Origin: Salarias fasciatus
Taxonomy: Eukaryota; Chordata; Actinopteri; Blenniiformes; Blenniidae
Length of the DNA stretch: 64,000 bases
NCBI RefSeq assembly: GCF_902148845.1
Contig: NC_043763.1
Span: forward strand, 22,513,954-22,577,953
Reading direction: 5' to 3'
Of this stretch, positions 49,547 through 63,060 are shown piece by piece. Position numbers and translations under genes: made by a program. The notes beneath the pieces are model-generated. The model saw only the letters and a program-made list of their open reading frames with translations, was not told where the DNA came from and did no database searches. Position 1 is the first letter of the stretch. Each line of letters begins with the position of its first letter.

Positions 49547-50499
49547 AGCGTGTGGCGGATTTGTGTCCTCGGCCTCGTTTCTGCTTCCAACAGTCACTCC
49601 TGCGCCTTCACCCGAGCGCATCACTTCCTGAGGGAGCTTAGTCTGGCCGACCTCTGGGTGAAGACGCTCTGCACACCAACAACCTCAGATCCTCCGTGCC
49701 AACAGAGCCCTTTAAGATCACAGTCGGTGAAATGTGAACATTTGTGAAACTCTGGAAGCTGAAGTGAACTCAGTTGAGTAATGAAACTCCCATAATTTCA
49801 AAATTCTGAGCATAATTAGTTGAACCTTCAAAACAATTTTGAGTTTTGACTGTTTTTACTGGGAGTTGGTTGGTGTGTTGAGAACTTGCTGAAGTGCCAG
49901 TAACTTTACAGCAGAATTAATTTGGAAACGCAAGTGTCTGGGAAAATTACCCAATTGGGATTAATTGGTTCCAGTATGAATTGAATGACCGTACTCCATA
50001 AAGACTCGGGGTACTATGAGCAACCTGTGAAGGGCAGTGAATTTTCTCTTCTGGTTGTGAGATGAACTTAAGGTTAAACATGAGGGGTTAACAGAATATG
50101 ATCTGGGACAGGTAGAACTTTGAACTGTAAGAACCACAGAGGCTCAGATCTGCTGTCTTTAGAAAGAAAATACAAAACTCCGATGCACCATCTGGAAAAC
50201 CATAGCAACTCTTTGAAGCCCAATGGTGAAAACCTCCTTATAGTTAAAATGTATAGATCATCCTGAACACCAGTGAAGATCTGTGGTAGAGCTTTCTTTA
50301 GAATCGTGATAGAAGTGCATCGTGCTGTCCAAATTTTGAAAGAACCATTACAAATGGAACTGATACAGTCGAGCCCTCGTCAGGATGAGATGAAGAACTC
50401 GATTATTGTGCCAGAACAGACTTTATTAGAAGCATGACTTCTAATAGAATCCCATTACATCTTATATAAACTCATTTTAAAGTCCAACCTGTTAAAATG
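49547..50499. other. Intergenic, nothing recognised
   Basis: This is unique sequence between cofilin D and a foldback element. The GC-rich first 200 bp and the AT-rich remainder have no convincing exon, RNA or repeat. Confidence 0.5.
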
Positions 50500-50766
50500 T
50501 TTGGTAACACTTTACTTGAAGCCCCCCTGCATAACACATAAGTACATTCATAAAGTATTATAATGCCATTATAACATGTGTAGCTATAGTTATAAACATT
50601 CATAGATGATCACAATGCCAGGACCTAACCCTAACCCTAACCCTAACCTTAATCCTATGCTGTATACTGCTGTATAGTGAGTTATAAAGCATTGTGATCA
50701 TGTATTAGTGTTTATAACTACTTATAATGTGTTATAAAGAGGGGCTTCAAGTAAAGTGTTACCAAA
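50500..50766. mobile_element. Foldback MITE with telomere-like core
   Basis: TTTGGTAACACTTTACTTGA and its inverse form the ends, and most of the 267 bp is palindromic. The middle (about 50624-50650) has several CCTAAC repeats in a row. The target duplication is not clear. No coding capacity. Confidence 0.8.
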
Positions 50767-51892
50767 TGTTTTAAAAGAAATTAGTTGGACCGAACTCAGT
50801 CAAACCCTGATGGTGCCAACATGTACCACTTGGTTTTTATGAAAAACACAATGAAGCTACTAGAACCAGGTTGATCTTAGGCATGAAGTCTGCGGCGGAA
50901 CCCGTCAGAACCAGAGCATGCTGGGCGAAATCATGAGCGCCTCCCAGCAGGAATCCATGTGTGAGGCACAGGCGCTGATCCGGGTTCTGGTTCTGGTTCT
51001 GGTCCAGGTCTGCCGCTGTTCTCCAGAGAACGAAACAAGCTGCTGATGCCTCGTCGCACAATCTGATCCTCCTGCTGCTATTTGTGGACCCACAACTGCT
51101 GCCGCTGCTGTCAGCGCCTCCACAGAAGGACACTCACAGACATTTGACCATACAACCAACACACACGCACAAAAGACACAATCACACAGCAGTCAGACAA
51201 CCGTACAGTGAACGCATGTGATCACACATAACCACCATACAACACGCACAAAATGCATGGAACCATGCAACAAGCGCATAATCATACAGCGGTCAAACAA
51301 CCAACACACACACAATCATACAGAAAACAACCTCACAATGAACAGACACATGGTCATACAGTCATACAAGCCACGCACAACAGAAACAACCATACAACAG
51401 TGAAAGAACCACACAACAGACACAATCATAGAACAGACACCACAGACAAAAGAAATACAGCCACACAACAATCATTCAACAGTCACACAATGAAGAGACA
51501 GATGATCTTACAGTCATACAACACATGCACAACACACCCAACCATCCACAAAAGACAATCATTCAACAGTTGAAACAGCAGACACACAATCATACAATAC
51601 ACATAACAATCATATAACAGTCACACGATCATCCAACAATCACATTAATATACACACAAAAGACAGTTAGACCAGAGTCACATGAGCATAAAATTTGGCC
51701 AAAATCATACAACACACACCCAATGATATACACATGATCAAACAACACCCACACATTCAGTGAATACAGTCCCACAACACAACCGCACTGCAGACATGCA
51801 ATCATACAGAATACACAACAAAAGAGACAAAATCACGCAACGTGCATGCAGTCATACATACACAACCATAAAAAACACATAGCAAACACAGG
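50767..51892. other. Intergenic, A/C-rich simple sequence at about 51130-51890
   Basis: No gene was recognised. From about 51130 the + strand becomes almost free of G and T pairs and is built of degenerate 8-12-bp phrases such as CACAATCATACAACAG. This looks like an old degenerate minisatellite with strong strand asymmetry. Confidence 0.6.
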
Positions 51893-52872
51893 CCGAAGTA
51901 TTCATCCCCCCAGGTCAGAACTCTGCAGAGACATCTCTTGCTGCATATCTTTTTGGGACATGTCTCTGCCAGCTTGAAACATCTTGAGGCGGAATGTTTT
52001 CCATTCTTTCTTTACAAGATAGTTCAAGCCCAGCTGGTTTGGAAGATGAGAGTCTGTGAACAGCAATTTTCATGCCAGAGATTTCAAATTGGTTGCAGGT
52101 CTGGATTTGAAGTTGCACATTCAAATACATGAACATGCTTTGATGTAAACCTTTCTGTGGTCGCTCTGCTGGATGTTTCAGGTCGTTGTGAGGCTGGAAG
52201 GCGACTCTCCGCCCCAGTTTGAAGTCTTTTGCACACTCTAAGATGTTTTCCTCCAAGACTGCCCTGAATTTGTCTCCATCCAGCTTCCAGTTAACTGTGA
52301 ACAGCCTCCCTGTACCTCCCGAAGACAAGCGTCACCTCGGCATGATGCTGCCACCACCGGGTTTGTCAGTGGGGAAATGTGTTCAGGGCGGTTTGCAATA
52401 CTAGTTTTCTACCATTGGTGGCTTTCACTGAGCTCCATGAGATGTTCAAAGCTTGGGATTATTTTTTTTAAATAACTTAGCCCTGCTTTAAATTTCTCCA
52501 AAACCTGTCTGTTGTGATTCTTGATCTTCATGACACTGTTTGTTCCACAGATGTTCTCATCTGAGGCCTTCACAGAGCAGCTGGATTCATACTGAGATTA
52601 GATTTCACACATGTGGTCTTTCTTTAATAATTTGCTCATGAATTCACTTGGTTGCACTGGATTTTATTTACAAGTATCACTGTAAAGCAGCCTGAACACA
52701 TTTGCTCTCTCTCCAGTCAGATGGAGCTTGGGCTACTATGCAAAGAAGAATGGAGAAAAAAAGTCTCTTGGTATGCAAAGCTGGTAGAGACATGCCCAAA
52801 AAGACATGAAGCTGTGATTGCAGCTAGAGTTGGAACTAAAAAGCAGTGACCTGGGGTGGAGGAATACTTCTG
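51893..52872. mobile_element. Rearranged Tc1-like relic, two inverted 3' halves
   Basis: The ends are similar inverted repeats (GAAGTATTC...CCAGGTCA type). On the minus strand, 51915-52328 reads a Tc1 transposase C-terminal part: LEENILECAKDFKLGRR, then QPHNDLKH where Tc1 has QDNDPKH (the catalytic Asp is replaced), then KIAVHRLSS. On the + strand, 52722-52849 reads another Tc1 C-terminus, LLCKEEW ... KLVETCPKRHEAVIAA. The element thus has two transposase ends facing outward. It is dead. Confidence 0.75.
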
Positions 52873-53188
52873 CATGTCATACTTCTGCTTTTTATATGTT
52901 AAAGATGTTTTTAAACACAGAACATGTATTTCCTTCCACTTAACAATTATGCTGCACGTTGTGTTTGTCGTATAAAAACTCACTGAAAAACATTTAGATT
53001 TGTAGTTGTAAAGTGCCAAAATGTGTACAAGTTCAAGGGGACACAGTTTTACAATACATGTTCACACAATGTCAGTCTGTTTTCATCGGTCTGATTGAAA
53101 AAGAAAGAAGAAAGAAGAAGGAAGAAGATTAAACTCATGAGACCACAGAGAACAACATTACCCAGTTTGCTTTACTCCTCATGCAGTC

Positions 53189-53190
<2 letters not shown>

Positions 53191-53257
<67 letters not shown>

Positions 53258-53300
53258 CGAGAGAACGAGAGAGCGAGAGAGCGAGAGAGCGAGAGAGAGC
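53191..53300. repeat. (GT)n followed by GAGA-rich microsatellite
   Basis: About 49 bp of GT repeat is followed by 60 bp of GAGAGC/GAGAGA. The flanks 52873-53190 and 53301-53700 show no gene. Confidence 0.9.
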
Positions 53301-53699
53301 TGCTCCTCCTGTTGGTCACTGAGCTGAACTGCCTTCTCAGTTTGTTTCCGTAATCTCAGTCGTACTTCCATACAGTTTTTATTCTGTTTATGTGTTTGTG
53401 CTCTGTTTTTATTCAAGTTCTTGTCTGTATTAGGTTTTCTTTTTTATTTTGTATCGTCCTGAATTTCCCTCTGAGATTAATAACGCTATTCTGTTCTTTT
53501 CTATTCTCAATTTCAATTTTTCTGGACTCTGATTTATTTTTTGTTCTTGTTGGACTCTGTTTATTTTAATCATTTTGACTCCGACTGTATGTATTTATCT
53601 GGACATTTTTGATTTACTGTATTCATTTCTTTGTCCTCGGATTCGGTTCCCAATCTGTTTGGAGTGGTTTTGTTTGTCTGTTTGAACCGTCTTCATTTT

Positions 53700-54260
53700 G
53701 TTGTTTGTTTGGGCTCGTGCGCGCTAAAGCGCTGCGTGCTCGTGTCCCTGTGCGCGGTGACGTCAGTGCTCTTCCTGTCTCCACCCGCTGGCAGCCATGA
53801 TGGTTGGTTTCTATCTCTTTCTGCGCTTCAAACTCTTTTATTGTCTTTTATCTGCAGCGAAGCCGCAGCGGTCCGTCCGCTGCTGTCGTTGTTGTCACTG
53901 TGGTTGTTGTGGTTTGACTGTGTGTGTCGCTGCTCTGACGGCTCCGTGTCTCCGCAGCAGGAAGGGCTGGACGACGGACCCGACTTTCTGTCCGAGGAGG
54001 ACCGGGGGGTGAGTGTCCTGAGCCCGACTGTGTCTCGCCGTCTGCCCGCTGCTCTCCTTCGCCCGTGGGCTGCGCGTCTCCGCTCGGAACCGGCAGTCGG
54101 TTCGCGCCAGCTCCCACTTCTCATTGCCTGCTTCGCCCGTCAGTGCTAACGCTAGCTCCGTGTTGACGGGCGGCTGTTGGACCGGTTCTCCTGAAGGACA
54201 GTCCCGGACGCTTCCCCCGCTTCGGGGCCGCTGAGTCTCACGGAGCTAACGGTCACCTGA
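53700..54260 (+). promoter_or_regulatory. CpG-rich promoter region of SNX6
   Basis: The region spans coding exons 1 and 2, with high GC and CpG after AT-rich upstream DNA. It fits the promoter of a housekeeping gene. Confidence 0.6.
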
Positions 54261-56888
54261 CGGGGTGAACAGATGCAGCTAACTTGGCCATTTGCAACGG
54301 TTTAAACAGGCTGCTGCTAATAAGCTCGGTCACCATCATTCTGTCACATGACGAACACACGCACAGCAGCCCGTGCACGCGCACTAAACTCGGACGCTAA
54401 TTGGTTAATCCAGCTCAGATGGCTGTCCACAAAAAATACTTCAAAATGAGACGGCACTGCTCACGTTTGGTGCAGATACATGTTCTGGATCACAGAAACA
54501 GTCTGCAAATAAAATACACAGTGTTGGCAACACAAATCCACTGTGTTCTATTCAGATGAACACTCTATACCACCTATGCATGCCCTGCAGAGACTGGGTA
54601 CACAGTTTGCAACAACACACATCCTGTGCTTCAGACATACAGTTTGCAAATCATATGCAAAGTGTAACACAAATTCTCAGTATGCAATATAAATGCGTTC
54701 TCTGCAGCACAGATGTACACACTCCACAGCATGGATACTGTTTCTGCTCATCTATGATCTGCAGTATAAATACACACTCTATAGAATAGATATGCAGTCG
54801 TTACTACAGATATACAGTCTATATTACACAACACAAATATAGCCTCGGCAAGTATGCCTTTAGTTTTCATTCACTGTCCTTGTGGTGCATTGTGGAATCT
54901 GTTTCCTCTGGTGTCTCTGCACAGCCGCGGGCGGTCAACGTGGATCTGCAGACGGACGCCACGCTGCAGGTTGACATCTCCGACGCCCTCAGTGAGAGAG
55001 ACAAGGTCAAGTTCACCGTCCACACCAAGGTATGACTCGGCCCCTGAACCTCTTAGGGTCAGACGTCACATAGGTCCCCCATGTTGAGGGATATGAACAT
55101 TTAGATAATGTCAGTGCTAAAAGTATCCTGACAAAATCTGAGACCTGGAGAAACCAGATGATTCATCGGATGAACTCTGAATACAGTTTAATACAATAAA
55201 GTTAGATAAACGTTGATTTGTGGGTCTCAGATAACACAAATAATTGGTTGCTGGTTTGTCATAACTCCAGTGTAGTGTTGATTAGTAATAGTGTATTACT
55301 AGAACTATTCTGAAATAATGAAAAAAGCTATAAGCTAAGAGGAAAATAAACTGATGATTCCAGTGTGTCCAGGATGATGTTGTCTCCTTTTATTCACCCG
55401 GTCTGTCTGAGGTCAGGTGTCGTCTGCAGGTAAACAGGTCATCAGGGTGGAGAGTAACACTAAATTTAAGAACTCCTGAATTAATCATTTTATTGGCCAC
55501 TCTAAAGGCGATCCACCTCCTGAGGCTGGTTACTGGAAGACAGCCGGCTCGAACTGCTAACACTGGTGAGGATGTTGAGGATGATGTGACGGTGGTGTTG
55601 TCTTTGACAGAGCACGCTCCCTAACTTCAAGCAGAACGAGTTCTCGGTGGTTCGACAGCATGAAGAATTTATTTGGCTGCACGACTCTTTTGTGGAGAAC
55701 GAAGAGTATGCAGGATATATCGTAAGACGCACGCGCGTGCGCACACACACACACACACACAGAGTTACTCCTGAGCCCCCCGTCAGCGTTATGTCTGTCG
55801 TCATGCAGATCCCTCCGGCACCCCCAAGACCAGACTTTGATGCGTCCAGAGAGAAGTTGCAGAAACTCGGAGAAGGAGAAGGATCCATGACCAAGGAGGA
55901 GTTCACCAAAATGAAGCAGGAGCTGGAAGCGTCAGTCTCACTCACACACACGCAACCGTGCATTTTGGAGTGGATGACTTTCCTGTATTGTTCAGAAATG
56001 TTGCTTCTATCTACATAAAAACGGGATTTTCCTCCCTCCTCTTGTCCCTCAGAGAGTACCTGGCCATCTTTAAGAAAACGGTTGCCATGCACGAGGTGTT
56101 TCTGTGCCGCGTGGCGGCTCATCCCGTCCTCAGGAAGGACCTCAACTTCCACGTCTTCCTAGAGTACAACCAGGATGTGAGTACCACCAGTAGAGGCGCG
56201 CTGTCTGACAGGTCAGTGTGAGGGCAAAGAGGCAGGAGAGCCGCGGCAGGTGGACCGCAGCGACAGAAACATCCTGCAGACCTCACACCAGCATGTGTCC
56301 ACCACACATTCAGAAACACACACACACCTAGCATCACACAGGTACGTGGTTACCAGGCAAGCAGTAGCAACCCGCTGCTCTGTCACCATGGCAACACAGC
56401 CTTCATCACTTTGTCAAGGCAGCAAACGAGCCGGTCAGAGGTGTTTTGTCATGGAAGGACCAGAGTATCGCTAGCAGCAGTGTTCGGACTCAGTGGGACA
56501 GCTAGGGAGAGAACATGGTGAGGCCACAGCTGGAGGAGGACCTGAGGAAGCAGCTCTCTGGCCTTTGACCTCTGACCTCCTGCAGCTGAGCGTTCGAGGG
56601 AAGAACAAGAAGGAGAAGCTGGAGGACTTCTTCAAGAACGTGGTGAAATCAGCGGACGGAGTCCTGGTGGCTGGAGTCAAGGTGTGTGTGTGTGTGTGCG
56701 TGTGCGTGTGTGCGTGTGTGCACGTTTGTGTGCTGATGGTTGTGTGTGTGTTTGTGCATTTTTCAGGATGTGGACGACTTCTTTGAGCACGAGAAGACCT
56801 TCCTGTTAGAATATCACAACCGAGTGAAAGATGCCTCGGCCAAGTCAGATCGCATGATCCGCTCACACAAAAGTATGACACTCACACA

Positions 56889-56947
<59 letters not shown>

Positions 56948-58411
56948 ACACACACAGTTCAGACTATGATGACTGTTGCGGTGAAAGAAGCCTGAATGCG
57001 TGTGATGGAGCTGTGATTCGGAAATGAAGAATGACTCAGCAGTTTGGGTCAGTCTCTGGTTCAGAGGTCAAAGTGTGTTTGTTTGTTCAGATGCTGCAGA
57101 CGACATCAACAGAATCGCCTCGTCTCTCTACACATTAGGAACGCAGGACTCCACAGACCTCTGCAAGTACGACGAACCCCCCTGTTACCCGCACCACTCA
57201 CCTGCTCACTGAGGACAACAGACTCGCAAAGTAACCCTGGCTTTCTCTTCCTGCAGGTTCTTCCTCAAAGTCTCCGAGCTGTTTGAGAAAACTCGGGTAG
57301 GTGGAGCATCTCACTTGCCGGAGTGTGTATGTGACTTGCCAGGGTTTTTGTGTGACTCGCCTGTTAATGTGTCTCAGAAAATTGAAGCTCGAGTGGCTGC
57401 CGACGAGGATCTGAAGCTGGCCGACCTGCTCAAATATTATCTGAGAGAGTCGCAGGCTGCAAAGGTCTGAACACACACACAAACACACACATTCTGCTGC
57501 GTTCCATGTGGTGCTGACCCACACTCCCCTTCAGGACCTGCTCTACCGGAGGAGCCGCTCTCTGGTGGACTATGAAAATGCCAACAAGGCTCTGGACAAA
57601 GCTCGAGCGAAGAACCGAGACGTCCTGCAGGCCGAGACCAGCCAGCAGCTCTTCTGCCACAAGTTCGAGAAGATCTCCGAGTCTGCCAAGCAAGGTGGGT
57701 CACCTCAGAGCCACAGGTCCTGACGAGGGCTACAAAATTCAGGATGTTCTGTCAAACCTAAAGAAACGCATAAATTCCTTTGAGAAATGTGTTCAGGTGA
57801 GACAGATTAGCTTGAAAGCTGATTTTCAGTGTCCCTGAGTCGATGCTGTGGGTTTTCATCAGTCTCTGAGTGAGACCGGTGTGTGTCGGTGTCTGGTGTC
57901 TAATAGTCCACTCTGTTCTGCACTCAGAACTCATCGACTTCAAGACGAGACGAGTGGCGGCTTTCCGGAAGAATCTGGTCGAGTTGGCAGAGCTGGAGCT
58001 CAAACACGCCAAGGTACAGGATCCTGCTTATTGCTCACCTGTATTTCTGACCCCCCCCCCCTTCCGTCTCAGCCACCTCTTCTTTGTTTACTTCACACCC
58101 TGTTCTCCTCTCACCCGTCTTCCTCTCTCTGACTCCGCCCCCTCTCATTCCTGCCTCTTTGATTTGCCCTCTTGTCTTTGTCCATGTCCCTATTTGGTTT
58201 TGCTTGACTGTGCCTCCTCTTTTTCCCCTCTGACTCCACCTCACCCTTCGCTCTTATGACTCCACCCCTGTGTTTCCTGTAACTCCCGTATCCTTGTCTC
58301 TGACTCCGCCCCCTCCCTCGCCTCCATATCTGACTCCGCCCCCTCTCTCACCTGCAGGGGAACCTCCAGCTGCTGCAGAGCTGTCTGGGCGTCCTGAAAG
58401 GCAACACTTAA
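53797..58411 (+). CDS. snx6: Sorting nexin 6 (complete, 406 aa)
   Basis: SNX6 is a PX-BAR sorting nexin of the retromer-linked SNX-BAR complex, which tubulates endosomes and returns cargo to the Golgi. There are fourteen coding exons: 53797-53802, 53961-54008, 54925-55029, 55611-55721, 55809-55930, 56053-56176, 56586-56681, 56767-56872, 57091-57166, 57257-57296, 57378-57464, 57535-57694, 57928-58013, 58358-58411. All are GT-AG and in phase, summing to 1221 nt, the human length. The PX domain is about residues 26-173, the BAR domain about 203-406. [16 protein letters not shown] and [20 protein letters not shown] match human SNX6, not SNX5. The first coding exon is MM only. Exon 2 has a CAGCAG tandem acceptor. 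Introns hold CA/GT repeats and, in intron 2, degenerate ACAGTTTGCA repeats. Confidence 0.95.
56880..56957. repeat. (CA)n microsatellite in SNX6 intron 8
   Basis: A nearly pure CA repeat of about 75 bp begins 8 bp after the exon 8 donor. A GT-rich repeat similarly follows the exon 7 donor (56682-56755). Confidence 0.9.
58040..58350. repeat. CT-rich degenerate minisatellite in SNX6 intron 13
   Basis: The phrase TGACTCCGCCCC and variants occur about six times in pyrimidine-rich sequence leading up to the last acceptor (58357). The + strand is almost free of purine runs. Confidence 0.7.
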
Positions 58412-59290
58412 ACTATACAACTCCGCACACCTCCAACTGGACACGCCCCAGAAGACAGCACTGCCCATTTTCGGCTGGACACCCCTCCATGGGGGGGGGA
58501 AATGGGCGGAGCCTGGGAGGAAGAGAGAGTCTTCATCACTAACCCCGCTCCTCATCCTGTCCCTCTCTGCCCCTGCAGGTCTGTGTGGTCCTGCAGGAGC
58601 AGCTGGAGGCAGCTCGTTCCTGTGAGATATGTTAAATGTTGTAGTGTCTGAACGGAGCTCACAGGAGCGGCGAGCTGCTCGGTTTGTCTCCGTGTGTGCA
58701 GGTGTCTTTAAAAGGAGAGAAAATTTAAAAAAAAAAAAAAAAAGTGGGATCTTTGTCTCGTCTTCTTTCAACGGCTGTTACACAATTATTTTTTTTCTTC
58801 CTGCTGATAAATTGTCCATTTTAGGGAAGAAAATCTTTGATGGCACTCGCAAACTAACCTTCCTTTTCGCTCAGTTTGCTTTATTTTGAGTTCAGTGACT
58901 CTATTTTGAGGATTCACAGTCAAGAAGATTTTTTTTTGTCTTAAAAAATCAAAACTTGTTTTTTACTTCTCTTCTCTTGTACACGGAGAAACATAATGAG
59001 AAGTTGTCAAGAGTCCTGAGCAGAATCGGTCTTCTCAGGAGGAGTTTGGGAAACAAACGGCTCTTTATTCACATTTAATCTGAACCTTTGACTCGCACGT
59101 AGGCAACAAATTGGTGAGCGCTCCTCTTTAAAAACCGAGCCACCTGCACACACGGCGCTCTCTTCTTCCTCTGGCGGTACTGGCGTGTCCGGGCCTGGTT
59201 TTATTTTGGCGGTTAACTTCCTGTGCTGCTGCGTGTCGGGTCTCGTTCTCTTTCAAGTGTAATTTCACTCAATAAAGAAGAAAACAGCCT
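58412..59290 (+). other. SNX6 3' UTR with poly(A) signal
   Basis: There is no further gene. AATAAA at 59271-59276 in TCACTCAATAAAGAAG context is the best poly(A) signal, giving a 3' UTR of about 880 nt. The exact end is inferred. Confidence 0.6.
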
Positions 59291-60560
59291 TGTACATGTT
59301 TGTATTAGTTAACTAATGAACGCTAATCATCATCATTGTCACTAATCGTAGCTTCTTGTTTTCTGGGATCAGATGTTTCTTTGTTTTTGTTTGTTGACGC
59401 AGTGGAGCTTCGGGTCTGTTTGCCTTAATGTTTGGTTTCCTGCAAAAGTTTCTTTCTTTCTTTTTTTTTTAAACTGTAAAAGAATGTTTTTCACTCTTCT
59501 GTGACCAAAGCTTCCGGTTCTGACTCCAGACGACTAAATAAAACTCGTCACAATCGTCCACATTCAATAAAACTTTACAGACACTTTTCCTATAAACACA
59601 CTGTGTCAGCACCTTACTGTAAAGCGGAGAGGAGACAGAGACAACCTCTGAAGAATTGCTTTTTGAATATTTTTTTTGTTTTACATTTGACGGTTAGACA
59701 GCTTGATTTTATTGATGTTTTTGATAGCTGACAGGTTGTTTCAATATTTTTCCACATTTTGAGCTTGAAGGTAAAAGCTCACTCTATAACATTGCTTCTT
59801 TTGTCCCAAATACTTAAACATACAGTAAACTTTTTCACATTCCATGTCAAAATCAAGACTGCTTTTCTAAGCTGGTTACATTCATCCTCATAAGCAATGC
59901 TGAACAACTTAAATTTTAAAAAATGCCATTTTTGTGACCAAATTGTTTGACAAAAGAATGAAGACCTTTTCAATTTTAATGTATTCAAAATCATTTTGAG
60001 GCATTTTAATTTAACCGAAGATTTTTTGAAAGGCTTCTCAGAACGGAAATATGAAATGTAAAAAGAAGACACGGAATGTCAATAAACGTCTTTAAAAAAA
60101 ACACGTTATGAACAAAGCATTTTTATGTTTGGTACCTGAAAAATAGAGGAAACTTGATCACACAAAGTGTCTAAAATGTTCATAAAATTAAAATAAACAC
60201 CTCCAAAATGTATCACTTTCAACTTGGTACTCAGTATTAAGGTTTTACGAAGGTTATTAGAATCATGCAGGTTTTACCATAACGGCATATGACATAAAAT
60301 TACTGCACCTGTAAATTATACTGCGATCATTTCCCTATCGTGACGTGTTTGGATGTCTCTGACGTAGCTGTGAGCCGCTTCACACTGATTGGAGGAAAAA
60401 AAAGCAGCCTCTACAGGAAGTGATTCCATTCTCTCCGAAATTAAATTCTATCATCAACACTAGAAGACGGTACAACTTTGCGAGTTCGTTTTCTTTACTG
60501 GGAATTATTTTTTTTCTAAGATCAAAAGTTGCATCGTTTTATCCTCTCAACGTATGCGCA
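59291..60560. other. Intergenic between SNX6 and PSMA3
   Basis: AT-rich sequence without a recognised gene, RNA or repeat. The last part (60560-60683) becomes less AT-rich and probably holds the PSMA3 promoter. Confidence 0.5.
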
Positions 60561-60683
60561 TTCTCTTTTTGAACTGCTACCACCTGTAAGTGGGCTTTTA
60601 CTGCGAAGGGTGGAGGTGAAGAGACTCTTGTACTTCCGGTCCTGAGCAGCGCTCTTGCACACTCGGACCGAGTTACATTGAAG

Positions 60684-62061
<1,378 letters not shown>

Positions 62062-62132
62062 TAAACATAAAAGCTGATGTATACAAGTGGATACAGACAT
62101 GTATTCATGGACTCCTTTGTCAGCGTGGCGAT

Positions 62133-63052
62133 TAGGGTTGGGCAGTTTCCAAATTTTAATACCGTCATACCGTCTCCACATTTTACCCCGGTATATGGTA
62201 TTACTGTGACTAATTACAAAATTATAACTCAAGGCTCAGACAGCATCACCAAACTGTTGGCTTGTCCCTACACCATTCAGAAACTGAATACCAAACACTA
62301 ATAATGAAACAATAACAACATAATGTGCACAATATTAACAACTTTTATTAGCAACAGCTTAAAAAGTGCAAATACAACAATTAAATTAACATAATCATCC
62401 AGAACAGTTTTTGCGCAGAATGCGCCGCGAACACATCAATTAAATTAAAATCACAACCTGAACAACTTTGAATAACAAAAAAGAGCAGCTTCTAAAAAGA
62501 TGTAGATACAACAGTCAAACAATTAAATTAACCTGACCATCCAGAACAGCTTTTGCGCAGAATGCACCGCGCTCACATCAATTAAATTCAATCACCTTCG
62601 TATTGCACAATTTACAAGTTGCCTCGTCAGTATACCGCTCTCCCTTCTCGTTAGCTCGGAACCCGAAATATTGCCAGTCTGCTGCAGTCCTGTTGTTCTT
62701 TGGGACCAGGTCACTCAGTGCGTGACTCGCCATCTTTCTTCCGCTCTCTCTCTCTGTCTCTCTCTCTCTCACGCTGGCTGTCACGTGATGACGTCATGTT
62801 CATGAACTTCATCACAAGTCTCCAAAAGTAAACTACTGTGGAAGTAAAACTGAAAATTCAACCAGATATAAGTGCTGCTGCACAAAGAATCATTTTTAGG
62901 CATTGAATAAATTATATTTTATATTTAATCCCTATCTTCTATATACAGTAAGTGCATTGCATTTTTTTTTCAATGACGGTATTGAAACTGATAGTGTTGC
63001 TTTTGAAAGACACCCCCGGTATACTTTATTACCTTATTACCGCCCAACCCTA
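62133..63052. mobile_element. hAT element with BED finger in PSMA3 intron 3
   Basis: The ends are TAGGGTTGGGCRGT and its inverse, with an exact 8-bp duplication GTGGCGAT (62125-62132 and 63053-63060). On the minus strand, 62578-62784 encodes a BED zinc finger (WQYFGFRANE and CKLCNTK) after MASHALSDLVPK, as in ZBED/hAT transposases; nothing of the catalytic core remains. It is 920 bp and non-autonomous. Confidence 0.92.
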
Positions 63053-63060
63053 GTGGCGAT

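Noticed and set aside
50624-50650. Telomere or chromosome end
   Set aside because: Only a few CCTAAC units, inside a short palindromic element and far from any sequence end.
53095-53322. 75-codon frame rich in VC and ER repeats
   Set aside because: It is a translation of the GT and GAGA microsatellite.
53797-58411. Identification as SNX5
   Set aside because: The N-terminus [16 protein letters not shown], the 406-residue length and the C-terminal part fit SNX6 clearly better.
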